Source of the DNA: CAWULT01 sp963923455
GTDB taxonomy: Bacteria; Acidobacteriota; Vicinamibacteria; Vicinamibacterales; UBA2999
Length of the DNA stretch: 39,940 bases
NCBI GenBank assembly: GCA_963923455.1
Contig: CAWULT010000035.1
Location: 1 to 39,940 of the forward strand
Direction of reading: 5' to 3'
A program made the translations under genes and the position numbers. A model generated the notes under the pieces. It ran no database searches. It saw only the letters and a program-made list of their open reading frames with translations, and was not told the origin of the DNA. Shown piece after piece: positions 1-9,873 of this stretch (its first letter is position 1; the number at the start of each line of letters is the position of its first letter).

Positions 1-129
1 GCGAACGTCCACGATCTTGAGGTCCTTCTCCACCTCACGGGTGCGCGCGCACCCGGCCAGCAGCACCGACACCGCCAGGCACGCCGCGAGGCGCAAGAAT
101 CTGCTTCGACGCATCGGGAGATTGTACAT
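1..129 (-). CDS. lipoprotein, N-terminal part only
   Basis: Only the first 43 codons lie in the window; the rest is beyond position 1. The N-terminus has arginines, a hydrophobic stretch and a lipobox ending L-A-G-C, so it should be exported, lipidated on the cysteine and anchored in a membrane. After the cysteine comes a charged segment (ARTREVEKDLKIVDVR). The start at 129 has GAGGG a few bases upstream. A second in-frame ATG at 114 has no visible ribosome binding site. It is the fourth gene of the sigma/anti-sigma run, about 50 bases after its neighbour. Function cannot be told from this fragment. Confidence 0.7.
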   Translation of the reverse strand, partial: MYNLPMRRSRFLRLAACLAVSVLLAGCARTREVEKDLKIVDVR

Positions 130-183
130 GCTGCCCTCGTTGGACACCGGGCGGGCAGGTTGGTTCCCGGGGACGGGGCGTCC

Positions 184-930
184 TCAGTGCTGCCGGACGT
201 CCACTCGCTTTCGCACCTCGTCGAGCGAGAGCCGGCCGGCCCGGAAGGCGGCCAGGTCGCTGCCCTTCACGCGGAAGATCAGCGTCTGGAGGTCGGTGTC
301 GCCGGGCACCAGCGGGTCTCGCGGCACGTTGTCGCGCGCGGCCACGGTGAGCCACTCGTCCGGCCCGAGCTGCAGCGGCGTGCTGTTCTCGATCATCGCG
401 TCGACGAGCGCCTCCTTGACCGCGCGGGTATAGGCCTCGCTCGGGTCCGCGATCACCGGGTTCGGGGGACGATTCTGCTGCGCGACGGCCACGCGCTCCT
501 CGAGCTGGCGCACCAGCACGTCGAGTCGCTCACGGTCCGCCGGCTGCTGGGCCACGAGCGCGCGCAGCTGCGTCAGGGCAGCGTTGGCCGCCCGGCTGTT
601 GTCCTCGGACATGTAGCGGAGCGTCCACGCGAGCGGCGTGCGCAGCGCCGGCACCTCGACGTCGAAGAAGACGCCGTAGCCCTCGAGCCGGAAGCCGCGT
701 ACCTCGGGCACGCCGGTCAGGATCGGTGTGTCGGGCATCACCGTCTTGACCTCGCGCAGCAGGTTCTCGGCGCCGTTGGCGACGGCGCGTTCGAGCATGC
801 CCTCAATCATCGAGATGCGCTGGCGCGCCTTGATCGCGTCCGCCTCCGACTGGGGCGCCTGGGCCGAGGCCGTCGCCGCCACGAGTGTCACGCACGCCAC
901 TGCGAATCCACGTACGTACAGGTTCACCAC
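184..930 (-). CDS. exported protein of unknown function
   Basis: A 248-residue protein I do not recognise. The N-terminus from the chosen GTG is a short basic region, a hydrophobic core and A-T-A-S-A-Q-A, a likely signal peptidase I site, so it should act in the periplasm. The mature part is acidic and largely helical, rich in Arg, Glu and Ala, with no cysteine motif and no second membrane segment. A longer reading from ATG at 984 would overlap the anti-sigma stop (ATGA), but it gives an odd Arg-rich leader. GTG 930 has a strong GGAGGA eight bases upstream and a standard signal peptide. Its place behind a sigma and anti-sigma gene suggests a role in the same envelope response; that is inference. 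Confidence 0.7.
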   Translation of the reverse strand: MVNLYVRGFAVACVTLVAATASAQAPQSEADAIKARQRISMIEGMLERAVANGAENLLREVKTVMPDTPILTGVPEVRGFRLEGYGVFFDVEVPALRTPLAWTLRYMSEDNSRAANAALTQLRALVAQQPADRERLDVLVRQLEERVAVAQQNRPPNPVIADPSEAYTRAVKEALVDAMIENSTPLQLGPDEWLTVAARDNVPRDPLVPGDTDLQTLIFRVKGSDLAAFRAGRLSLDEVRKRVDVRQH

Positions 931-938
931 GGCCGTCG

Positions 939-944
939 TCCTCC
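939..944 (-). promoter_or_regulatory. ribosome binding site GGAGGA for the exported unknown protein
   Basis: GGAGGA reads on the minus strand, eight bases before GTG 930. It favours that codon over the upstream ATG at 984, which has no comparable site but overlaps the preceding stop codon. Confidence 0.6.
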
Positions 945-980
945 GCCTTCCACCGGTCGCCGTCATGGGCCGCCCGGTCG

Positions 981-1733
981 TCACCGCACCGTGCCCCGCT
1001 GCGACACGTTGTTCATCAGGAAGTTCCAGAGCTCGCGCTGCTGTCGCAGTTCGGCGCCCGTGGAACCCTCGATCTGCCCCATCGTCTGCTGCACGCGCGT
1101 CAGGTCCGCGCGCCGCTGGGCGTCGAGATCGCGCACGACCTCGGCGGTGCGCAACGCCAGCTCGCGCCGCTGCCGTTCCTCGCTCTCGCCGATGAGCGTC
1201 TGCACGCGACGCAGCATCGCCTGATCCTGGTCCTGATCCACGCGGTGTACGACGGCCGCCGGCTGGGCCTGCGACGCCTTCAGCTGCGCGATCTCCGACC
1301 GCAGGCGCGTCTCGAGCCCCGCCAGGTCGCTGGCCGACGCCGGCACCGCCGCGGGCGCAGACGCCTCAGCGGTCGTGGCCGCCGGGACCGGTGACGCGGG
1401 CGCCGGCTGCCGGCCCCCCACGGCCATCCCCGCGCCGAACACGAGCACCGCCGCCGCGGCCTGCATCCAGGCCGGCATCGGCTGCCGCCACCAGGGCACG
1501 ACGACGGGGGCCGCGCCCGTTGGCCGTCGGGTCACCTGGAAGTCGAGGCTCTCGATCGGCGGCTGCCACGTGGCCAGCCGCGAACGGGCGCCGCCAAGGC
1601 CCGCCACTTCACGGGCGCACGACGCACACGCGGCCAGGTGCGCCTCGGCCGCGCGGCGCTCGTCGGGGCTGTCCTCCTCGTAGAGGTAGCCGACGAGCGC
1701 CTCCGGATCTCCACATCGAAAGGACTGACTCAT
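981..1733 (-). CDS. zinc-finger membrane anti-sigma factor
   Basis: A 250-residue protein. The N-terminal cytoplasmic part has the anti-sigma zinc-finger pattern H-x3-C-x2-C (H32, C36, C39; local sequence HLAACASC), as in ZAS-type anti-sigma factors. One membrane segment follows at about residues 88-107. The rest is a periplasmic region with an Ala/Pro linker and a long Glu/Gln/Arg-rich, probably coiled-coil stretch. The start ATG overlaps the sigma stop as ATGA, the usual coupling of an ECF sigma factor to its antagonist. It should hold the sigma factor of 1730-2320 at the membrane until a signal releases it. The signal is unknown. Confidence 0.85.
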   Translation of the reverse strand: MSQSFRCGDPEALVGYLYEEDSPDERRAAEAHLAACASCAREVAGLGGARSRLATWQPPIESLDFQVTRRPTGAAPVVVPWWRQPMPAWMQAAAAVLVFGAGMAVGGRQPAPASPVPAATTAEASAPAAVPASASDLAGLETRLRSEIAQLKASQAQPAAVVHRVDQDQDQAMLRRVQTLIGESEERQRRELALRTAEVVRDLDAQRRADLTRVQQTMGQIEGSTGAELRQQRELWNFLMNNVSQRGTVR

Positions 1734-2320
1734 GCGCGTTTCACCACGTCCGAAACCAGTTGTCCGTTCCGCTCGAGATGTTTGCGGACGACCGACAGCC
1801 CCTGGTAGAGGCGCGTCTTCACGGTGCTGAGGGGGCACCCCTGCAGTTCGGCAATCTCCTGGAACGTCATCCCGTGGTACTCCTTCAGGATGATGGCCGT
1901 CCGCTGCTCCTCCGGCAGTTTCGCCATGGCCGCCTCCACCGCGGACGTCAGCTCGCGGCGGGCCACCAGATCTTCCACCGACTCGACCGGGCCGAGATCG
2001 GCGGCGATTTCCATCGGGTCTGCGTCCTCCGGCATCTGCGACACGGGGGCGCGCCGTTGACGCCGGCTCCAGTCCCGGCACAGGTTCAGCGCGATCCGGT
2101 ACAGCCAGGAGGAGAACTTCGCCTGCCCCTTGAACCCGGGCAAGGCCCGGAAGGCGCGCAGGAACGTCTCCTGACACACGTCACGCGCGTCTTCGTCGCG
2201 CCCGATGACCCGGTATGCGAGGGCATAGATCGGCCGCTCCCATCGCAGGATGAGCTGATTGAAACTGTCCATGTCGCCGCCCCGTGAGCGGGCGACCAGT
2301 TCCTCGTCGGTCCAGGTCAT
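1730..2320 (-). CDS. ECF RNA polymerase sigma factor (RpoE-type)
   Basis: A 196-residue sigma-70 family protein of extracytoplasmic-function type. Region 2 is clear: DEDARDVCQETFLRAFRAL, then FSSWLYRIALNLCRD. Region 4 shows LPEEQRTAIILKEYHGMTF with a helix-turn-helix of the type STVKTRLYQG. Regions 1 and 3 are absent, as expected for the class. I start at ATG 2320 (MTWTDEELVARS). The longer reading from 2392 adds a Leu/Arg-rich leader and would overlap a good -10 candidate. It is first in a run with its anti-sigma factor and two exported proteins, so it probably governs an envelope-stress regulon that includes its own operon. Confidence 0.9.
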   Translation of the reverse strand: MTWTDEELVARSRGGDMDSFNQLILRWERPIYALAYRVIGRDEDARDVCQETFLRAFRALPGFKGQAKFSSWLYRIALNLCRDWSRRQRRAPVSQMPEDADPMEIAADLGPVESVEDLVARRELTSAVEAAMAKLPEEQRTAIILKEYHGMTFQEIAELQGCPLSTVKTRLYQGLSVVRKHLERNGQLVSDVVKRA

Positions 2321-2387
2321 CGACTGTCCAAGCGCCGGCAGACACTGAGTTAGACGGCGCAGGCGGGCATCCGGCCGGATCAGCCTG

Positions 2388-2393
2388 ATCATA
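2388..2393 (-). promoter_or_regulatory. candidate -10 element for the ECF sigma operon
   Basis: TATGAT reads on the minus strand, 5 of 6 matches to the sigma-70 -10 box. A poor -35 (TGCACC) lies 17 bases upstream. Transcription would begin near 2381, giving a leader of about 60 bases before ATG 2320. Confidence 0.35.
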
Positions 2394-2524
2394 CGGCCGT
2401 CCCGGCCGGCGGTGCACCCGGGGGGCCTTCCAAGGTCGAATTGACGGCTAAGTCGTTTCAGAGGCGTGGCTTAGAGCCGGAAGCCCAGCCTGCACGTGTA
2501 CAATGGGGTGTTCCGGAACCGACC

Positions 2525-4567
<2,043 letters not shown>

Positions 4568-4657
4568 GCCCCGCCGGCTCAAGCCGACGAATCTGCAAGC
4601 CGATTACACAACCGTAACTATCCGAAAGTGGCGTCGGGCCGATAACGTGCCTGATCG

Positions 4658-4685
4658 CAGAGATTTGCCTGTTCGGACATCTCTG
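4658..4685. promoter_or_regulatory. dyad CAGAGAT-N14-ATCTCTG, candidate activator site
   Basis: Perfect 7-base inverted repeat with arm centres 21 bases apart, two helical turns. It is centred about 46 bases before the start site predicted from the sigma-54 promoter. The spacing and place fit a dimeric regulator such as the NtrC-like protein encoded downstream, although enhancer sites are usually farther upstream. No binding data; candidate only. Confidence 0.35.
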
Positions 4686-4690
4686 GAACG

Positions 4691-4729
4691 CAGGGCACGG
4701 CCTTTGCCCTGACTGGAAGGACAGGGCAA
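4691..4729. promoter_or_regulatory. three CAGGGCA half-sites across the sigma-54 promoter
   Basis: CAGGGCA occurs at 4691-4697 and 4722-4728, with its complement TGCCCTG at 4705-4711. The last two form a perfect TTGCCCTG-N10-CAGGGCAA dyad (4704-4711 and 4722-4729). It straddles the -12 element and the predicted start site, where a bound protein could block or tune open-complex formation. If transcription starts upstream, the same bases would fold as a hairpin close to the GTG at 4733. Confidence 0.4.
4693..4707 (+). promoter_or_regulatory. sigma-54 (-24/-12) promoter
   Basis: GGGCACG-GCCT-TTGC matches the sigma-54 consensus TGGCACG-N4-TTGC at all core positions except the first T. The -24 GG is at 4694-4695 and the -12 GC at 4706-4707, exactly 12 bases apart. 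The start site would be near 4718, about 15 bases before GTG 4733. The second gene downstream encodes an activator with the GAFTGA loop that contacts sigma-54, so self-activation of the operon is likely. Confidence 0.75.
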
Positions 4730-4732
4730 GGC

Positions 4733-5899
4733 GTGAGATCCATCCATCCACAGACCCTCGTGCACCCGATGCCCGCGGACGTCACCGCGGTGAGCGATGC
4801 CATGACTCGTCACGCCGGCGGGATCGACGATACGTTCTTTCGCTACATCGTCTCCGGCATGCGCAACGGCGTGCTCGCCATCACCCGGGCCGGCAGCCTG
4901 GCCCTCATCAACGACGAGGCCTGCCGGATCTTCGGGCTCGCCGGCAGCGCGGACGACCTGGGCCAGCCCGTCAGCTGGGTCCTCAAGGACCACCCCGACG
5001 TCGTCCGCGTGCTCGGCGGGGTGTTCGAGCTGCACCACCCGCCCAACCGCGTCGAAATGCGCCTGCGTCCGTCGGGCAAGGTGATCGGGTACACGCTGGC
5101 GCACGTCCGGAACGATGCCGGCGAGGTGGTGGGCGCCGCGATGTTCTTCAAGGACCTGACCCGCGTCGAGCAGCTCGAAGAGCGGGAACGGCTGCGAGAC
5201 CGCCTGGTCGCCGTCGGGGAGCTGGCCGCCGTGTTCGCGCACGAGGTCAAGAACCCGCTCGCGGGAATCGAGGTGTCCGCGGGCCTGCTGCGGCGCAAGG
5301 TGCCGAGCTCACCCGAGGCGCAGGGGCTGCTGAGCGACATCATCAAGGAAGCCAAGATGGCCAACGCCATCGTGCAGGAAGTGCTCGACTTCGTCAGGCC
5401 CATCCGCCTGCAGGTGGAGCACACCGCCCTGCCCGATGCCATCGAGGCCGCCATCCAGCTGGCCGACTCGAAGGCCCAGCGCGGCGGCGTGCAGGTGTCG
5501 CTGGACCTGCCGCCCGGGCTGCCACGCATTCAGGGGGACCAGCACCAGCTCACGCAGGTGTTCACCAACCTGATGACCAACGCCTACGAGGCCATGAACG
5601 GCCGCGGGCGCATCGCGATCTCGGCCGCGCGAGTGCGGCTCGAGGACGGCGAAGACGGCCGGGAGGCCGTCCGGGTCGACGTGGCCGACGACGGGCCCGG
5701 GATTCCCCCGGACGTCGCGGACAAGGTCTTCGACCCGTTCTTCACCACGAAGCCGCAAGGCTCGGGCCTGGGCCTGGCCGTCGTCCGGAAGATCGTGGAC
5801 GCCCACGACGGGCGCCTCGATCTGCTCCAGACGGGACCGGGGCTGGGGACGACCATCCGCGTCACGCTGCCGATCATGGCCAGCGACGACGCGGCGTAG
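4733..5899 (+). CDS. NtrB-like PAS sensor histidine kinase
   Basis: 388 residues, with no membrane segment, so a cytoplasmic sensor. A PAS domain spans about 35-145. The H-box is AHEVKNPLAG with phospho-acceptor His170. The catalytic domain follows with an N-box (TNLMTNAYEAM), G1 (DDGPGIP) and G2 (GSGLGLAVV). The layout is that of NtrB/AtoS-type kinases. The start is GTG 4733, preceded by AGGG and AAGG; later in-frame ATGs at 4769 and 4802 remain possible and would only shorten the N-terminus. The gene is first behind the sigma-54 promoter and 21 bases before its response regulator. The signal sensed by the PAS domain is unknown; no glnA or nitrogen gene lies nearby. Confidence 0.9.
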   Translation: MRSIHPQTLVHPMPADVTAVSDAMTRHAGGIDDTFFRYIVSGMRNGVLAITRAGSLALINDEACRIFGLAGSADDLGQPVSWVLKDHPDVVRVLGGVFELHHPPNRVEMRLRPSGKVIGYTLAHVRNDAGEVVGAAMFFKDLTRVEQLEERERLRDRLVAVGELAAVFAHEVKNPLAGIEVSAGLLRRKVPSSPEAQGLLSDIIKEAKMANAIVQEVLDFVRPIRLQVEHTALPDAIEAAIQLADSKAQRGGVQVSLDLPPGLPRIQGDQHQLTQVFTNLMTNAYEAMNGRGRIAISAARVRLEDGEDGREAVRVDVADDGPGIPPDVADKVFDPFFTTKPQGSGLGLAVVRKIVDAHDGRLDLLQTGPGLGTTIRVTLPIMASDDAA

Positions 5900-5920
5900 C
5901 ACAAGGAGACGGCAGGACAC

Positions 5921-7345
<1,425 letters not shown>

Positions 7346-7387
7346 ACGCGCTGATCGCCGCGCGCCGGCCGCTCGAATCACCTTCGC

Positions 7388-7418
7388 ACGGGCCCTTGGC
7401 TCACCCCCGCGGGCCCGT
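7388..7418. terminator. GC hairpin between convergent genes
   Basis: ACGGGCCC and GGGCCCGT form a perfect 8-base stem with a 15-base loop, between the ends of the response-regulator gene and xerC. There is no T run on either side, so a classical intrinsic terminator is doubtful. The position suits a bidirectional transcript end. Confidence 0.35.
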
Positions 7419-7493
7419 CGCGTCTCGGCGCCGCCCGCTGCACCGCTGAACGCCAGGAACCCGGCGGCACGACCGGCCGCGTCGGTGGGCGCG

Positions 7494-8456
7494 TCATGTA
7501 CCGCCCTTGGCGCGCGGATGCGCGCGCCGGTACACGTCGAGCAACTGGGCCACGTTGACGTGGGTGTAGCGCTGCGTCGTCGACAGCTGCACGTGCCCCA
7601 GCAGTTCCTGGATGGCGCGCAGGTCGGCGCCGTGCTCGAGCAGGTGCGTCGCGAAGGAGTGCCGCAGCGCGTGCGGGCTGATTCCGAAACGCATGCTGCA
7701 GGCTGCCACCGCACGCGCCACGATGCGCTGGACGCTCCGGCCCGTCAGGCGCGTTCCGCGCGCGTTGACGAACAGGGGTTCGCGGGCGTCGGCGCGCCTG
7801 GTCCGTGCCGGGGCGGCCGAGGCGGCCTGCCGCCCCAGCAGCGGCTCCCGCAGGCTCGAGCGATCGCGGAGCCAGGCCCGCAGCGCCGACTGGGCGGAGG
7901 AGTTGAACGGCACCTGGCGCTCCTTGCCCCCCTTCCCCATGACGCGGACGATGCGGCCGCCGAGGTTGATGTCCTCGACGTCGAGCCCGACGAGCTCGCT
8001 CAGCCGGAGTCCCGACGCATAGAGCAGCTCGAGCATCGCCCGGTCGCGGCGCCCCAGGGGCGTCGTCACGTCGGGTACCTCCAGCAGGCGCGCCATCTCC
8101 TCGACCGACAGGTGCGGAGGCACCTTCTGCTCGCGCTTCGGCCCCACCGCCAGTGCCGCCGGGTCGGTCGCGACGTGCCCCTCGCGCCTCAGGTAGCGCC
8201 CGAAGGCGCGGAGCGCCGAGAGCCGGCGCGCGACCGACGCACGCGCCTGCCCGTGCCGGTGCATGTCGGCCATGAACCCGCGCACCGCGGCGAGATCGAA
8301 GTCACCGGGCCCGAGAGCCTCGGCCGCCACGCCGCGCTCGTGGGCGAGGAACGCGAGGAACTGCGAAATGTCGCCGTCGTACGCGTCGACGGTGTGGGCG
8401 GAGGCGTTGCGGTTGAACCGCAGGTAGTCGAGGAAGGCGCGCAGCTCGGCCTGCAC
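7494..8456 (-). CDS. xerC: tyrosine recombinase XerC
   Basis: 320 residues, normal for XerC/XerD, which resolve chromosome dimers at dif. The N-terminal SAM-like core-binding domain covers about 1-100. The catalytic residues are all visible: Arg151 (ASGLRLSEL), Lys175 (MGKGGKER), His262 and Arg265 (HALRHSFATH), His288 (LLGH) and the nucleophile Tyr297 (TTQRYTHV). A 20-residue Ala/Arg-rich stretch near 207-226 is longer than in most relatives. The start is GTG 8456, two bases after the trmFO stop (TAG-CC-GTG). It is last in dprA-topA-trmFO-xerC. XerC rather than XerD is chosen from the neighbours trmFO and topA, a linkage known in other phyla. Confidence 0.9.
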   Translation of the reverse strand: MQAELRAFLDYLRFNRNASAHTVDAYDGDISQFLAFLAHERGVAAEALGPGDFDLAAVRGFMADMHRHGQARASVARRLSALRAFGRYLRREGHVATDPAALAVGPKREQKVPPHLSVEEMARLLEVPDVTTPLGRRDRAMLELLYASGLRLSELVGLDVEDINLGGRIVRVMGKGGKERQVPFNSSAQSALRAWLRDRSSLREPLLGRQAASAAPARTRRADAREPLFVNARGTRLTGRSVQRIVARAVAACSMRFGISPHALRHSFATHLLEHGADLRAIQELLGHVQLSTTQRYTHVNVAQLLDVYRRAHPRAKGGT

Positions 8457-8458
8457 GG

Positions 8459-9841
8459 CTATCGGGCCGCGACTGCGCCCATCCAGTCGTCGAGCGCGCG
8501 CAGCGCGCGCTCCGCGGTGACGGTCTTGCGCTCTTCCCTGGTCTGGCGGCGGCCGCCGGCCGGCGGGTCGGGCGGAGGCATGATGCCGAACGTGATGTTG
8601 CTCGGCTGGTAGTGCGCCGGGTCGGCGTGCGACACGTAGTACCCGAGCGCGCCAATCGCGGTCGTTCGCGGCGGTGCGGCCGGCGCGTCGCCCCGAGCCA
8701 GGGCAGCCGCGTTCCGGCCCGCGATGAGGCCAGACGCGGCGGACTCGACGTAGCCCTCGACGCCCGAGATCTGCCCGGCGAAGAGCAGGTCGGGGCGCAT
8801 CCGCGTCTGCCAGGTCTCGCGCAGCACCGTCGGCCCGTTGATGTACGTGTTGCGGTGCACCATGCCGAACCGGACGAACTCGGCCTGCTCCAGGCCGGGT
8901 ATCATCCGCAGCACGCGGGCCTGCTCGCCCCACTTCAACTGTGTCTGGAAGCCCACGAGGCTGTAGTGGTCCCCGGCCAGGGTGTCCTGCCGCAACTGCA
9001 CGACCGCGTAGGGGAAGCGCCCCGTGCGCGGGTCGGTGAGCCCGACCGGCTTCATCGGCCCGAACCGCAACGTGTCCCGTCCGCGATGGGCCATCACCTC
9101 GATCGGCAGGCAGCCCTCGAAGAACTTCTCCCGGTCGAAGTCGTGCACCGTCGCGGATTCCGCCGTCGTGAGCGCATCGTAGAACGCGTCGTATTCGGCC
9201 TTGGTCAACGGACAGTTCAGGTAGTCACCCTGCCCGTCGTCGACTCCGCACGCAGGGCCGCCGGGCTCGGGCGCCGCCGCGCGGATGCTCCTGTCCCACC
9301 GGGACGCGCGGAACACTTTCGTCCGGTCGATGGACTCGGCGAGCACGATCGGGCTGATCGCGTCGTAGAAGTAGAGATGGCCGGATCCGACGAGCGACGC
9401 AATGTCGGCCGAGAGCGACGGCGAGGTCAACGGGCCGGTGGCGATCACGAGCGGATACATCGCCGGATCCGACGGGATCGACCTGACCTCCTCGCGGCTG
9501 ACGGTGATGAGCGGGTGCGCCTCGATGGCCCCGGTGATGGCGTCGGCGAAGCGCTCGCGGTCCACGGCCAGGGCCGCGCCCGCGGGCACGCGATTCGCCT
9601 CCGCTTCCCGCATCACGAGGGAGCCAAGGCGCCGCATCTCCTCCTTCAGCAGGCCGACGGCGTTGTCGAGCTTGTCACCACGCAGGGAGTTCGAGCACAC
9701 GAGCTCGGCCAGCCGGTCCGTCTTGTGGACGGCCGTCGCACGGACCGGGCGCATCTCGTGCACCACGACCCGTTCGCCCAGGGACGCCGCCTGCCACGCG
9801 GCCTCACAGCCGGCCAGGCCGCCACCGATGATGTGAATCAT
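8459..9841 (-). CDS. trmFO: methylenetetrahydrofolate-tRNA-(uracil-54-C5)-methyltransferase TrmFO
   Basis: 460 residues. The enzyme makes 5-methyluridine at position 54 of the T-loop, using methylene-THF and FAD instead of S-adenosylmethionine. The N-terminus holds the FAD-binding IIGGGLAGCEAA. The family block ELVCSNSLRGDKLDNAVGLL includes Cys49, equivalent to the catalytic cysteine near position 53 in Bacillus TrmFO. A second conserved cysteine sits in DYLNCPL. The C-terminal GidA-like block EGYVESAASGLIAGRNAA is intact. Length matches the family. It lies 32 bases after topA and two bases before xerC. Confidence 0.95.
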   Translation of the reverse strand: MIHIIGGGLAGCEAAWQAASLGERVVVHEMRPVRATAVHKTDRLAELVCSNSLRGDKLDNAVGLLKEEMRRLGSLVMREAEANRVPAGAALAVDRERFADAITGAIEAHPLITVSREEVRSIPSDPAMYPLVIATGPLTSPSLSADIASLVGSGHLYFYDAISPIVLAESIDRTKVFRASRWDRSIRAAAPEPGGPACGVDDGQGDYLNCPLTKAEYDAFYDALTTAESATVHDFDREKFFEGCLPIEVMAHRGRDTLRFGPMKPVGLTDPRTGRFPYAVVQLRQDTLAGDHYSLVGFQTQLKWGEQARVLRMIPGLEQAEFVRFGMVHRNTYINGPTVLRETWQTRMRPDLLFAGQISGVEGYVESAASGLIAGRNAAALARGDAPAAPPRTTAIGALGYYVSHADPAHYQPSNITFGIMPPPDPPAGGRRQTREERKTVTAERALRALDDWMGAVAAR

Positions 9842-9873
9842 GCGTGTGCGGAGGCCATGCCTCCGCTGCCAGT

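Noticed and set aside
2441..2504. TTGACG at 2441 and TACAAT at 2499 as a promoter for the ABC-F gene
   Set aside because: They are 52 bases apart, far from the 17 needed, and neither has a convincing partner. TACAAT alone may be a -10 but I could not support it.
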